64,000 nucleotides of DNA, from contig JAHREC010000009.1 of NCBI GenBank assembly GCA_020081605.1, forward strand, positions 4,092,001 through 4,156,000. The letters are read 5' to 3'. Source of the DNA: Albifimbria verrucaria (taxonomy: Eukaryota; Ascomycota; Sordariomycetes; Hypocreales; Stachybotryaceae). This document shows positions 1-11,950 of this stretch, in pieces; the first letter of the stretch is position 1; the number at the start of each line of letters is the position of its first letter. The notes below the pieces were generated by a model. The model saw only the letters and a list, made by a program, of their open reading frames with translations, was not told where the DNA came from and made no database searches. A program made the position numbers and the translations under genes.

Positions 1-3000
1 TGAGTGGAAGAGTCATTCCTAACCGACGAGCGCCCGCGGAATTGCCAGCTACGAATGGGTACACTTCACCTCAGGAAGGCTACAATACGATGCCAGGTAC
101 CCAAACCAGGACAACTAGCATGGCCTCATCTACCAATAGTCACGAACATGTGAGGACAATGTCGATGGCCTCAAGCATTGCTCCCAGTATCGCTCCAACA
201 ATCACCCCATCCGAGTCTGATTCAGCAACACTTGTCCAACGGCCATCCCGTAGCAAGTCAATTGAGAGTGAACGGCCTGCGACAGCTACAAAGATCCGAG
301 CGCCATTGGTCTACCCGGCATTGATTTCGAGGGTTGCTGAATGTTTCCGCCAGAAGATCATCACTGGTGACCGTACCAAGAACGAACTTACCTACAAGAA
401 TGCCTTTAGTGGTGCCGAAGCGGTGGATGTTCTCTCTTATATCATTCGAACAACTGACAGGAACCTGGCCCTGCTTCTTGGTCGTGCCTTGGATGCTCAG
501 AAGTTCTTCCACGATGTCACCTACGAACACCGCTTGCGAGATTCACAATCTGAGATGTATCAGTTTAGGGAGAACCTGATGGACGAACCAGAGGACAAGG
601 CACCTGTAAACGGTGTATTCGTCCTCTTGTCAGAATGTTACTCCCCAACCTGTACAAGGGATCAGCTTTGTTACTCGATAGCCTGTCCTCGCAGGTTGGA
701 ACAGGTTTCTAGGCTGAACCTGAAGATCCAGCCCGGCCTGCGCAAAGAGGACTCTGCCAACGTCAATGATGACGAGATTGACCAGACGGATGAGCAGAAG
801 CTGTGGATTAACTCAGTGCCCAAAGAAATCGCAGACACAGTTGGTGAGAGGGAAAAGAAGAGGCAAGAAGTCATCTCTGAAATTTGCTACACCGAGCGAG
901 ACTTCGTCAAGGATCTCGAGTATCTCCGCGACTTCTGGATCAGGCCGCTTCGGTCGCAAGCTTCACCTATCCCTGCCCAGCGGCGTGAGAAGGTGGTCAA
1001 GAATATTTTCAGCAACATTGTTGACCACCCCAGCATTCACAGCGTCAGCTCTCGGTTTGCTGCGTCATTGACTAGTCGCCAGCAAAAAGAACCCATCGTC
1101 AAGAACATTGGTGACGTCTTTTGGACTACGTCCCGCAGTTCGAGCCGTTCATCTGGTACGGTTCAAAGCAGTTGGAGGGCAAGTTTGAGTTTGAGAACGA
1201 GCGATCTGTCAACCCCTTCTTTGCCAAGTTCGTTGACGAAATTGAACGAAGAAAGGAGTCAAGAAAGCTGGAACTCAACGGTTATCTCACGAAGCCAACT
1301 ACTCGTCTGGCTCGTTATCCGCTATTGCTGGAGAACGTCCTCAAGTATACAGAGGACGACAATCCTGATAAGGAAGATATTCCCAAAGTGTTGACCATAA
1401 TCCGTGATCTTCTCGGGAGAGTCAATGCAGAATCAGGCAAGGCTGAAAACAGATTCAACCTCCGCCGTCTTCATGAGCAGTTGCGATTCAGGCCTAATGA
1501 AAGAGTGGATCTCAGGCTCACGGAAGAGGGCCGTGAACTGGTGTTCAAGAGCCAGTTCAAGAAATCGCCCACTGATCCGTCCGAGATTACTGCTTTCTTG
1601 TTTGACCATGCTGTTCTCCTGGTTAGGATCAAGCAGACTGGCAAGACCGAAGAAATCAAGGCCTACCGCAGACCTATTCCTCTGGAGCTGCTGGCCATCA
1701 AGGAAATGGAGGAAGTCATACCCCAAGGTGGTGGTGTCAAGCGTTCATCGTCAAGCCTAATACCGTCTATCAAGACCGCCGATGCCAAGAAGGGCGAGGG
1801 CTGGCCGATTACATTCCGCCATTTGGGCAAGGCTGGCTATGAGTTGACTCTTTACGCTTCTAACCAGGCAGCCCGCAAGAAGTGGCTGGAGTTTATTGAC
1901 ACCGCCCAACAACGTCTGCGTGCCAGGGCTGATTTCTTTAACACCACTGTCATCGCGAGCAACTTCTTTGTTGGACCGAACAAGATTAACTGTGTCACGC
2001 CATATGGTAAGTTTAGACTCGTGCTTGTTATGTGTTTTACTTTATACTGACCAACTTCAGACGGTGGACGCAAACTGCTGTATGGTACGGATCATGGTAT
2101 CTATGTGTCTGATCGTAAGAACAAAGACCAGGTGCCTAGAAGAGTGCTGGAAGCAGCCGGTGTAACGCAGATCGACGTCTTGGAGGAGTACTCGCTGTTG
2201 CTTGTTCTGTCCAACAAGACTCTCCAGTCGTACAACATGTCTGCGATAACGTCAGATGAGCCAGGTCTGGCAAGGAGGCCAAAGAAGATCCAGAACCACT
2301 GCAGCTTCTTTAAGACGGGTATCTGTCTGGGCCGACACTTGGTGTGTGCCGTTAAGTCATCAGCATTGTCTACAACGATTAAGGTCTTTGAACCCAATGA
2401 TGCCATGACGAAGGCGAAGAAACAAAAGGGTCTGGGCAAGCTTATGAGTGGTGGCCAGGACGAGTTGAAGCCATTCAAGGAGTTTTACATTCCTACCGAA
2501 TCTTCCTCCGTCCACTTCCTCAAGAGCAAGCTGTGCGTGGCCTGTGCCCGTGGTTTCGAGGTTGTGTCTCTGGAGACTCTGGAGACACAGTCCTTGCTTG
2601 ACCAGGCCGACACATCGCTCGACTTTGTCGCCCGCAAGGAAGGTGCCAAACCCATTCACATCGAGCGTCTCAATGGAGAATTCCTGCTCAACTACTCGGA
2701 GTTTTCATTCTTCGTCAACCGCAATGGTTGGCGAGCTCGACCAGAGTGGCGTATTGACTGGGAAGGCTCACCGCATAGTTTTGCACTCAGCTACCCCTGG
2801 ATCCTCGCGTTTGAAGCGAATTTCATTGAGCTTCGCAACATCGAGAATGGCGCGGTACATATTGTGCCACATAAGAACATTCGTATGCTTCATAGCAGTA
2901 CACATGAGGTAAGCACCAGAAGCTAGTACTGTCTTTGTATAACAAATCCACTAACATGATTTAGATCTTATTTGCATATGAAGATGAGCGTGGAGAGGAT

Positions 3001-3069
3001 GTTGTCGAGGCAATCGATTTCTGGAAAAGCAACAGACGGTCCGAGATACCTGGACTGCCGGCCCCATAA
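1..3069 (+). CDS. rom2: Rho1 guanine nucleotide exchange factor, Rom2-like (5' end outside window)
   Basis: Activates the small GTPase Rho1 in the cell-wall integrity pathway at sites of polarised growth. The frame is open from base 3, so the N-terminus lies upstream of the window. Domains in order: Ser/Thr-rich linker; DEP-like domain (about 300-640); RhoGEF (DH) domain (about 850-1400, with GYLTKPTTRLARYPLLLE); PH domain (about 1480-1900); citron homology (CNH) domain (about 2060-3030). Two introns are clear: 2007-2060 and 2909-2964, both GT..AG and both keeping frame. The stop is TAA 3067-3069. The DH domain is broken by one missing T in the run 1119-1122: the frame ends in NIGDVF and resumes one base off at DYVPQFEPFIWYG. 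Adding one T restores the family sequence, so I treat this as a sequence error. The domain order makes the identification very likely. Confidence 0.9.
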
Positions 3070-3848
3070 ACACATACGGCCAGTGTCGTGTTATGATACA
3101 GTGACATATAGCGCGCAGCTACGGGTTACGGACAAAACCGGATTTGACTGGGCGGCCACAACTGCCTCTATCAGTGTGCACTGAGGATCGTATGGAGTCT
3201 ATCCATACTGTTGGCGACCATGACGGCTCCGGGACATACGCCCCGCTAGCTCGGATCATAGGACGGAGCCCCTCCTATCTACATAGGTCTTTTGGTTTTT
3301 GTCATGGTCGGCGATTTCATGTTCTTTTTTAATGGCAGCTTTTTGCATGCGAGGCATAGGAATGGAGAATGAGCTTTTCTTGTAAGGAGGAGTGGGAAAT
3401 GACAAAAGACGGGAAAGCTCGTACTCTGGAAGGATGAGCGATTTGTGGACTGGCAAACCGAACCGCAAGGAGGGTTTATTTAAGGGCATTTGTGAACTGT
3501 CTGAGCGTCGTGGATAATTTGGCGGATGTCTTTATCTTGTTCTTTGTCCTGCGCCGTCGATTCTTCTTCTCCCATCCTGTTTTGCCGCTTTTTTCTATAT
3601 AATTGCACGCAATATCCGTTTCAGACAGACCAATACTCTGGGAGCGATATATATAACAGTCTCACTTGTATTCGTTGTGCCTATAGTCGGTGCCGTGTTG
3701 AAGTTGGTGTTGAGAGTTGAAAGCAATGATCGTGACTGGAGGTGAACAGGGGCTTGATGGCATTATGAGTTGGCTATCTTTTAGAACATGTTCCTGCTTG
3801 CTAACTACATCTCAACGAAACCGCGATATGGCACGAATGATACGAACG
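3070..3848. other. Intergenic, convergent 3' ends
   Basis: The space lies between the stop of the Rom2-like gene and the stop of the RecA-like gene on the other strand. It probably holds both 3' untranslated regions. No ORF here resembles a known protein. Confidence 0.6.
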
Positions 3849-5434
3849 TCATACTCGCGGCCCACCGAACCCAGCGGCAAGCCTGATCTCGTCGTGCACT
3901 GCCACCTTGTCCTTCTTTGCGAACGCATCGACCACACGCCCCTCTTTGACATCGATGGCTGTCCACCTCTGCTCCCGACTCTTCCTGGGCCCCGTCTTGC
4001 CTTCCCAGAGTCCCATCTCATCAAGCAAGACCTCGATTACGGTTACAAAGTGCACGTTGTGTGGCCCTGGGGAAACTTCATTGGCATGCATAGGTGCTGG
4101 GGGCCGTAAACTATATCAGCGTCTTGCTTGGATCGCGGAACTCGAGTCGCTAGGAGGTGCATGTCCAGTAGCTGCGCAAAGATGAGCCCGAACCGGGGCT
4201 TATTGCGGCGCGCGGCAGCTGCCCCGGCGGCATAGTGCGGACCAGCTAGGGGCAGCGAGGGCGGGTTGAAGACCGAGCAGAGCGTTGGATCAATCGGCTT
4301 CGTGCTATCGGGGTTGGCGGCGTTTTGGACGCCCACGTTACTTACCGGATCGGTAGAAGCAGTGGTCGAGTTGAGCAGCATAATGAGCGGGCTTGAGGCT
4401 AAGTTCTGTGACAGATAGCGCATGTGCGAGCCGAGCAGCTGCAGGGCATTGTGAGCAGCGGACTTCTCGCGGTGTGTGAAGAGGCCAGTGAGGAGTGAGG
4501 AGAAGTGCGTAACGAGGATGATGTGCGGCAGCGACTTGCTACTTGCAGCTTCGTGGTCAGTGGTGGTCTGCGCAGCTTCTTGCTTGTTTTCGTCATTGGG
4601 CTTTTCAGGCTGTGGCGGTGACAATGGGAGCGGAGACAGATCATCCTCGTCTTGGCTGTCTTGGATCTCTGATGCTGGAAACTCTCTTGTGACAACATCC
4701 GGCATGGAAGGGCGCCATGATGAGGGCGGAGAGGACATTGGTGATGATAGAGGCGAGGACAAAGGTGATGACATGACTTCATCAGCTTTACCCTCTGTTT
4801 TCCCAGCAAGCTCCTCTCGCAGACCTTCTGGCTGGTCCTGAAGTTGACTCCCCGGTTGGTCATCCGGTTTATCCAGATCGGCCAACACCTCCCACAGCCC
4901 GTCAACGTCAAAGACGCACGACAGCATGATGCTGTCCAGGCAGTCCTTCATCCTCGTCCGGGCCGCGCTGGCGGGGACGCCCTGCTCGGCGAGCTCCTTG
5001 GCCAGACACGCCCGCAGGGTGCCGAGAATGACGTTTGCGGGCTTGGGCGTGATGATCAGGGCCGTCTGCGACGCTGGAGCAGCGCTGCAGAGAGTGTGCA
5101 CGAGGAGCTGCATGCCGAGCTATAACACGAACAGTCAACTGTCAGCCCACGCCCGGTGCGAATACGGCTCGAAATGGTATGCCCTGGCACCATAGAACCG
5201 TCGATCTTTTCACTCACCAACACACCCAGCTCCTCATCCTCCGCCGTCACACCCACGACGCACCCTCTCTCGAACCCCCAGCAGCACGTAGTCATCCACA
5301 TCCGCACAGCCAGTCTTGCAACACCCTAGAGCTCGCAACGCGTCGCGCCGGCGCACCTCGGCGTCGACCAGCACCGCGGCGGACACGGGTTCGATTGGAA
5401 AGTGCGAGCTCGCCTGAGACGTTGGGAGCTCCAT
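3849..5434 (-). CDS. RecA/Rad51-superfamily-like protein with degenerate P-loop
   Basis: The chosen start is ATG at 5434 (MELPTSQASS). One intron, 5120-5217, joins TAEDEELGVL to LGMQLLVHTL. The region expected to carry Walker A reads GFERGCVVGV, so the GKT/GKS is absent. A hydrophobic strand (PHIILVTHFSSLL) sits where Walker B is expected, and NKPRFGLIFAQLLDMHLL resembles the late RecA core. A Ser/Pro/acid-rich insertion splits the core. This looks like the fungal Rad51-like domain proteins that have lost ATP-binding residues; the actual function is unknown. Two homopolymer breaks: the C run 5275-5279 (coding G) needs a frame change between DDYVLLG and FERGC. The G run 4099-4103 (coding C) needs one more base between DADIVYG and PAPMHANE. 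The second break could instead be a small unrecognised intron. The C-terminus ends at 3849 (FGGPRV). Confidence 0.5.
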
Positions 5435-6308
5435 GGCCGTCAGAGGTTGGCGGTTTCGGTGCCTCCCAGAGGGTGCGGCATCTTTTAGACCGAGCTTTAG
5501 GCTGGGTTTCCTTAAATCGACTAAAGTCAGGAATCGAAGCCAAGATAAATTGCGTCACACGCTATTGTCCTGTTTCGTTGGATGCTGCGTTGGTACCGTG
5601 CCGGGTTCGAATTCAACGTAAACCAGGGATGGTGTAAAAGTGTCATGACTTAGAACGTTGCCTGTGCATGACTAAACCAAGTACTACTGCTAACTCAACA
5701 CCAACCATTTATCTGTCTGTCATAGCGAGCACTGTCAAGTCTATACTGCAATCTCTCGTCTTCTCCCTCGTTTGGATAGATAACTCATGGGATTTTTAAT
5801 TCACCGTATTCCTTGGATTGAATTGCCTGCTGTGACATGCCACGTGCTAGCCATACCAATACAGAATCATGGGGATGGACCCAGTCAATGAAGTCCTCAC
5901 CAACCTACTCACTAATGAAGCCGTGCGCATTTGGACGAGTCTGTGAATATTCATCCGTTTCTATCATTGTTCAACACGAGCAGCCTTCTTTTACAAAGCC
6001 GAGCTGTTACATCCTCTTGGCCTCCTCAACAGCGCAAGACACGGTTTCCTCATGGAGCATCACTTTCAAGTCTGCTATACATATATTATTAGAGCGACAT
6101 TGCTCGCATCATTGGTATAATCATCACTGACACGGCAGTGTATTCTTTCGTGTAACCCGCGCACCCGCGCGCTTGACGGGGTATATCTACACCCAATGAC
6201 TCCGTTGTGAATGCCCGTCATCCTCCCGTTATACTTTCATTGCCCGGCCCTCACCATACTAAAATGCACCATTGACCATCAAAAGAAACTATTCAAACCC
6301 CCATTTGC
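5435..6308. other. Intergenic between RecA-like and Pal1 genes
   Basis: This is the upstream region of the RecA-like gene and the 3' flank of Pal1 (both on the minus strand). I see no credible coding region. A TTCGAA-containing stretch near 5601 is not a tRNA T-arm. Confidence 0.5.
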
Positions 6309-8383
6309 TCACATTGCAGTCCCAGGTGCCGGCTCAACGTTTCGTGGTTTTCGTGGTGCCTTCAAGCTCTTCATTCGGCCAAGAAGCCCCGTAGGCTTCG
6401 CAGGCGCATCATCAAGTGCTGCTGTGGCATCCGTCGTAGCCCGCCTCTCTAGTGGACCGCCACCGGAGCCGCGCCGGATTTTGCTTCTCCCTCGTCGGGA
6501 GAGAGCGCGCCATCCCGCGGTTGAACGGTAATGCTGTCCTCACCCTTGCTGAACTCGGCAAAGAACGGGTTTGACTCCTGTCCGATGCCGCTGCTCGAGA
6601 CCTGTGGGTCTGGCGAGCGCTTGCTGTAGATACCTTCTGGATTTGTGATTCGTCCAGATGGGTAGTCTCGTGGACCCTTATTGATATGTCGGATGCGTTG
6701 GGCCAGAGACTTTTGCGTTGCAGCCCTCCCTCTACAGCATCTTGCGCCTGTTCAGCCTGGTGGCGAGCGATTGTCGTCCTGGCAGCTGGTGTTCCTTCGA
6801 GGAAGGTCGAGGAACCCAAACCATAGCTGTCGTCGCCGTACACCTTGCCCCTCGATATGGGATCAAAGATAGGCATCTCTGAGCTCTGGGTCTTGTTTCG
6901 TCCCGATCGAGCAAAATCACGGAAAGCCTCGTCTGTGGCATTGCCCATGAAGGCTGAGTGGTCGGGTTGTTGGTTAAGTGGGCCGGCTCCTCCCAGGGAG
7001 TTGTTGAGAGAATCCTTGGGAAGGCTTGCATGGGAGCTCGTCGACTACTTTGGCGATTTCGATGCGGGTTCAAGGCATCAAAAGGACCGTCGTGGTGGAA
7101 CACTGTGCGTGGTCAGTAAGAAGAGGCCATCATGGGTAAATGTGACAACATACGGCCAGTTCCATAGATGCTGGTGGCATCCAGCTGATCAATGATGTCG
7201 AGCTTGCGGCTAGGTTTCGCAGGTCTGTTACTCCTTTCTCTCCTATCCTTGTCCTTGTCATCGCGAGGTTCACGGTTTTCGCGACCCTCACGATTTTCAC
7301 GACCTTCACGGCCATCACGACCGTCGCGTGCTGCACGCTCACGACGAGCGGCTTCACGGCGCTTGGCCTCGATCATTTTCTTCTCCTCTTCGGTCAACGG
7401 CTGAGCATCGAAGTCGAGCAGGGAAGAATCGGAATTTCTTCGCGGGCGTCGCGCCGGTTTTCGCTGGGGTGACTTCGAGGGACCTGGTGGGCCACCAGGT
7501 CCTTGCGGCTTACGGGCTCGCAAAGCCTCCTCCTGCGATCGCGTAGGGCGGTGCCTGGGACCTCCTTGGCTGGGAGGCACATTCTCTCCTCGTCGGGGAG
7601 GGGTTTGCGATCTTGGGGACGCGGAGGTGCTGGGTTGCCCGGTTTGGCGAGCTCCACCAGAGGCTTGTCATCGAGCGTCAAAGAATTCTGTTGCGACGGA
7701 TCCGTTAGCTTCTTTGGCCTAGCCGTTGGTTGGTCGCCCCAGGTAAGGAGGCATCTATGCTTGAACAGCGGGTTACTAACGAAGATCTCTTCAGCCGAGA
7801 GAGACTTGTTTTCGGAAGGGTGAGCCATGATGCCGGGAGACTTCAAAGGCTGCTGTGATGAATCAAGAAATGGGTTTCGCGAAACAGGCCGGGGTTGAGG
7901 CGCAGGGTCATCGAAAGGCGAAACGGGCGGTTGAGGGCTGTCGAGGCTTGCTGGCGACGCAGCTCGGTTGCGGAATGGGTTGTTGGAGGAGAGGTTGAGA
8001 CTCAAGCCAGAGGACCGAACGGACTGCTGGTCTGCATGTAGGGAGGAAACACATCAGCTAATGATCGGAGAAGCACACGTTATGATGACGGCGGTAAGAA
8101 AACCTGAAACATGACAATCTCTTCCGCAAACGCTGTTGGGCGGTTGGATAAGTGGATCGCCAACAATGCAACAAATTTGGGAGGCTCGGGCTGCTTCCCT
8201 TTACCTTGGCTGAAGCTAGCATTGAGTCTGGCGGTATGGTACCCCGGTAAAGGGGACCGTGGGTAACGAGTCCCGCATAACCAGAACCACGAATGTCGCG
8301 AGAAAATGAAATCGAGGGATATATCACGGATCGAGGGGGCGATTGGACTTACCCAGCTGCAGAAAAGGCTCGTTGGCCGGCAT
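6309..8383 (-). CDS. pal1: Pal1 cell morphology protein
   Basis: Pal1 family proteins are membrane-associated, act with Sla2/End4 in endocytosis and keep hyphal or cylindrical cell shape. A 31-nt first exon (ATG at 8383, MPANEPFLQL) is followed by a 321-nt intron (8032-8352). Then come DQQSVRSSGLSLNLSSNNPF, a 93-nt intron (7688-7780, branch GCTAAC) and a 51-nt intron (7103-7153). The diagnostic Pal1 core is clear: KLDIIDQLDATSIYG, LFHHDGPFDALNPHRN, EMPIFDPISRGKVYGDDSYG and STFLEGTPAARTTIARHQAE. A charged Arg/Glu-rich stretch with RDGREGREN-type repeats precedes it. The C-terminus (KPTGLLGRMKSLKAPRKPRN) stops at TGA 6309-6311. The frame is broken at least four times: within 7594-7608, at the G run 7018-7020, at the T run 6711-6714 and between about 6470 and 6515. 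Each is repaired by adding one base, so these look like sequencing deletions and not decay. Confidence 0.9.
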
Positions 8384-11300
8384 TTTGATGGTTATTGTGG
8401 TGGAGAGACAAGAGTCGGTGTTCACTCGATCAGTCTGCAAGTGGAAGGAGGGGAGTTAAATTCCTTTGGCTAAGGTCCCCAGGCCTAGCGTCATGCCAGC
8501 AGGCAAGCAAACGGGATCTCCGCCCTCGGCAGTTTAGGTGGGAGCCGGATTAGCCACCACGACCGTCAACGCGGAAAAGGGTAGGGAGACGAGTTTCACG
8601 TGGCCGAGTATCTCTCGACCTTTGTGAAATGGGTTGGCGACTGCTAAAGGCGGCGGTGCGACGTGATGTGACGGATGGCAAAACTAGGCCTGCCTTTGTG
8701 GAGGAGTAATTTGTCCGGGAGCGATCTGCACAGCGCGTCGACGCCTAGTGAACGGTCGCTGGGTGCTGAAGGTCGGCCGCTGGTCCCGCGGGGTAGGTTG
8801 GCAAGGTTGGGTAGGGTAAGGTAGGCTCTGCCAAGGAGGTCTGGCTGTTGCGTATCGTCGCGGTCGTTGTGGTCGTCGCGGGCGATCCGACGGTAGAGCT
8901 GCAAGCTTGTTTGGGTTGCAAGTAAATAGGTTCGCGCAAGGAGAGGCGGATCCCTCGGTTTCAAGCGGGAGGCCAAGCAATGCGACTCGCTTTGTTTTAA
9001 TTCTTCTGTGCCGGCGGATAGTTGCTCAGGGCAAGGTTGGGGGCGCGTTAATGCGGGCCTGAATGTCAAGCTGCTCTGTGCCTGGCGGTAGCGGGTATGT
9101 ATGGGCGGTACAACAACTGGACTGGGCGTTATGCTCTCTAGGATCTGTCGAGGACGAAAAGGAAAACTGAGAGTAGGAATGCACCGCAATGGTAAATGAC
9201 GACTCGCCGGGCCGAGAGTGAGGCGGAAGACAATTAAAGAGGGAGACTGGGCTGAAGTGATGAATGGGATATGGAGCGAACGGTAAACGTTCTGCTGCGG
9301 GTGGATGCTCCAAGGAGGTAAGTACAGTAGCAAGGATAGTCTGCGGAGGGTCTTCGCTAGCGGAGGCTCGGATGAAAGGCCGAAGGTGAGTCTCGGCACC
9401 GCAAGGAACGTGTCAGCGAGGAAGGCGAGCCACGACGAGAGCCAGGAGAAGAGGAAAGACGTGCAAATGCAGACCGAGGTTGAAAGTGAAATAAGGGAGA
9501 GGAAGAAGAAAGCGAGCGAAGGAGGAGGGCAGTAAGTAAGGTAGGTAGGTACCTGGAGGGAGAATCCGTCCATCCATAGTAGGAAGAAAGAAGGCAAGCC
9601 ACCAAAAGTACACAGGACAGGCCCAAGTCCCAGGCCCGGCCCAGGTCCCAGGCGAGGTACAGGTACAACAGGTACTTCCTCCGCAGTTCCCGTAGCGGCC
9701 AAGTGGAAAAGGCCTGGTTGAAAGCAGGAGGGTCCCTGCCAGCCCAGGTCATGCACGGTCCAGGTACACCCGGCAGCGGCTAGGTTGGGCTGAACAGCCA
9801 GTACCGCAGAGGTACCGTTTCTTTTCCTGTAATTGACGAGGCTATACAACAAAGACGGTCGACGCGAGAGATGGAAGAAGTCTCCTTGCTTGGCCCGGAA
9901 TAATTACATTTTTATTTTTATTTTTATTTTTAATATCTCCAGTTGCATACACATATCCACACCCAAACTCACAGCAGGCCGGCCATTGGCTTCGGCTGTT
10001 ATCGCACCCGGACAGGGCTCCTCTGCAGTCTGCTTCGGCAGCCAGCCTTTTCCCTTGGACAACCACGGCTCTGCGCAGGCACGCAACTGCTGTGCCCCGG
10101 AAACAAGCGAAAAGGCATTGTCCCGAAACCAACCTATCTATGTCCTCCCCTCTGCTGGCCATGTCGCTCCAGCTCCAGCCTTGCGAGCATGGGGGTGCAG
10201 GTGGGTAATGGGTGAGTAAAGGTTGTACGGCGGGTGACTTACTGAGCCTGAGCCACCTGAATCAAGGTCTATTATCTGGCACAGAACATGGCTGTGTGTT
10301 CAGGGTCGTGGCAACTCGCTTCTGTCTACGGATTATGCCATGACCCTACCAATGCGGACCGCTTGTTTCACGGCCATCATCTACAGAGCCGTTCTCCGTT
10401 ACCGGCATTTTTTTTTTTACTCTGCCACTCTCCCCAGGGCGCGTGCATCTGTCACAACAACCTCGCCAATGGCGGACCAGCCAAGAAAGACAAGCGGATG
10501 CATCTCAAACAATGGCCATGTCACATCACCTTGGTTTACCTCCTTGACGGCTGCAGGCACAGCACAGCACAGTGTCTCGCCTTGTCTCTGGTCCAGCATT
10601 AGATTTCGCGACTCGTATTAGGAAAGTGGTCATCTCGATTAGTGGCTCCCAACTCCCAGGTACTGTACTTGGCCATGCCGAAATAGATGCTATCACGGAT
10701 CTAGTATGGCCAGATTAGTCTGGATGGATTCTGGTCCCGTCTCATTCCACGCACGGACGAGGCAGTTCGTGACAGGGGTTTCCTGGTCGTCTCTGCTCTG
10801 TTTGTCTGTCTTTCAGGGTACCAGATCAGATACTGCTTGCTGCTCGACATCTGCTTTGCCTTGCCTCCAGCGCTTCAGCACCGGGTTCGGCCAGTCGGAG
10901 CAAAAGACTTGTCCTTGTCCTACTTTGGTGGTTGATTCGTTCTACTGTACCATTGATCCCTCTGGGCCCGGCCCATCTCCATCCAGCCCACATTGCCCCT
11001 CACTTGCTCCCATTCATTGGCGTCCTTTTTCTCAACATGCCTCATACAGCTATTGCACTCCTTTAGGAGAAGAGCGTCTTGCATTTACTGCTTCCAGATC
11101 CAGCTAGCTGCGTTATTTCCATCAACCTCGGCCTCGTCGCGTGCCATCACCTCCCGTCCATATCCACATCCACACAATTGGGCGGGGAGCGGAAAAGGGA
11201 TCATCAGGTTAGAATAAAAGCTTACCAACATATGAATATGATCAGAATAAAATAAAGGTACAATGACAATAAGTATCCGATGGTATTCTAATATTGGTCT

Positions 11301-11950
11301 GTCCATCTTTTTCTTCTTTTCTTGAAGATCAATCAAGGCTTTGAATAGACATAATCGTATATAAGATTAAGATAAGATATATGTGACCTGCAGCTCTCTC
11401 ATTTTACTTACCGCTTGCTGCTCAACAAACAACCAAGGGACCAGGGAATCAATCAGCTGCGCGATGGGGCCGCCTCAAGGGTCCTCATCTTGACCCTGGA
11501 CCCGTTCCCACCTTCTCCAGTCCCATTTAACCGTGTCGAGCGCGCTCAATGTGGAAGGCTCGCCACGTTGTTTGTGGAACAGTTTAATTGTCTGCTCAAC
11601 AAGCAAACCAACACCATGACCGCCAATCATCCACATCACGATATAGCAGCCGCACGATCTACGAGGGAACGACAGGCCTCCGGTTCTGGACCCTGATTTT
11701 ACTTTCCCACATTCGCAAACCGGATGCATGTGGATCGTCGACGAGGCCCAGCTAGGATGCCGCCGCCGTCCTATAGCTCAGTGTAGTTAGTGGGCAGGCT
11801 GCTCATCCCAATCCAACGAAATTGCTTCAATTTCAGCGTCTGTTCTTGTGACTCTCTGGAAAGGGACATGTTCGCACAGACCAAAGACAGGGGCACTCTA
11901 TCTCAACCCCCATACGGAGCCGCAATGTCTCAATGAGCCTCCCTCGTACG
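8384..11950. other. 3.5-kb gene-free region upstream of Pal1
   Basis: The region is rich in short simple repeats and recurrent AGGTACCT-like motifs (for example near 9549 and 9657-9676). Long open frames on the minus strand at 8644-9852 have unnatural composition, no family resemblance and no supporting introns, so I regard them as chance. It probably contains the Pal1 promoter and 5' leader. Confidence 0.5.
9908..9934. repeat. Microsatellite (TTTTTA)n
   Basis: About four tandem TTTTTA hexamers lie in the intergenic region upstream of Pal1. Confidence 0.9.

Noticed and set aside
4399..5125. Open frames on both strands overlapping the RecA-like gene
   Set aside because: They are shadows of the coding strand in GC-rich sequence.
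5590..5625. tRNA-like T-loop (GGTTCGAATTC)
   Set aside because: The flanking bases do not form a T-stem, and no anticodon or acceptor arms are present.
6309..8383. Pal1 as a pseudogene
   Set aside because: All breaks are run-length indels and the conserved core is otherwise perfect, with intact splice sites.
8644..9852. 402-codon open frame on the minus strand
   Set aside because: Its composition is Pro/Leu/Ser/Cys-heavy without motifs, and other frames are open over much of the same stretch. It lies in the low-complexity region upstream of Pal1, so I read it as a chance frame.
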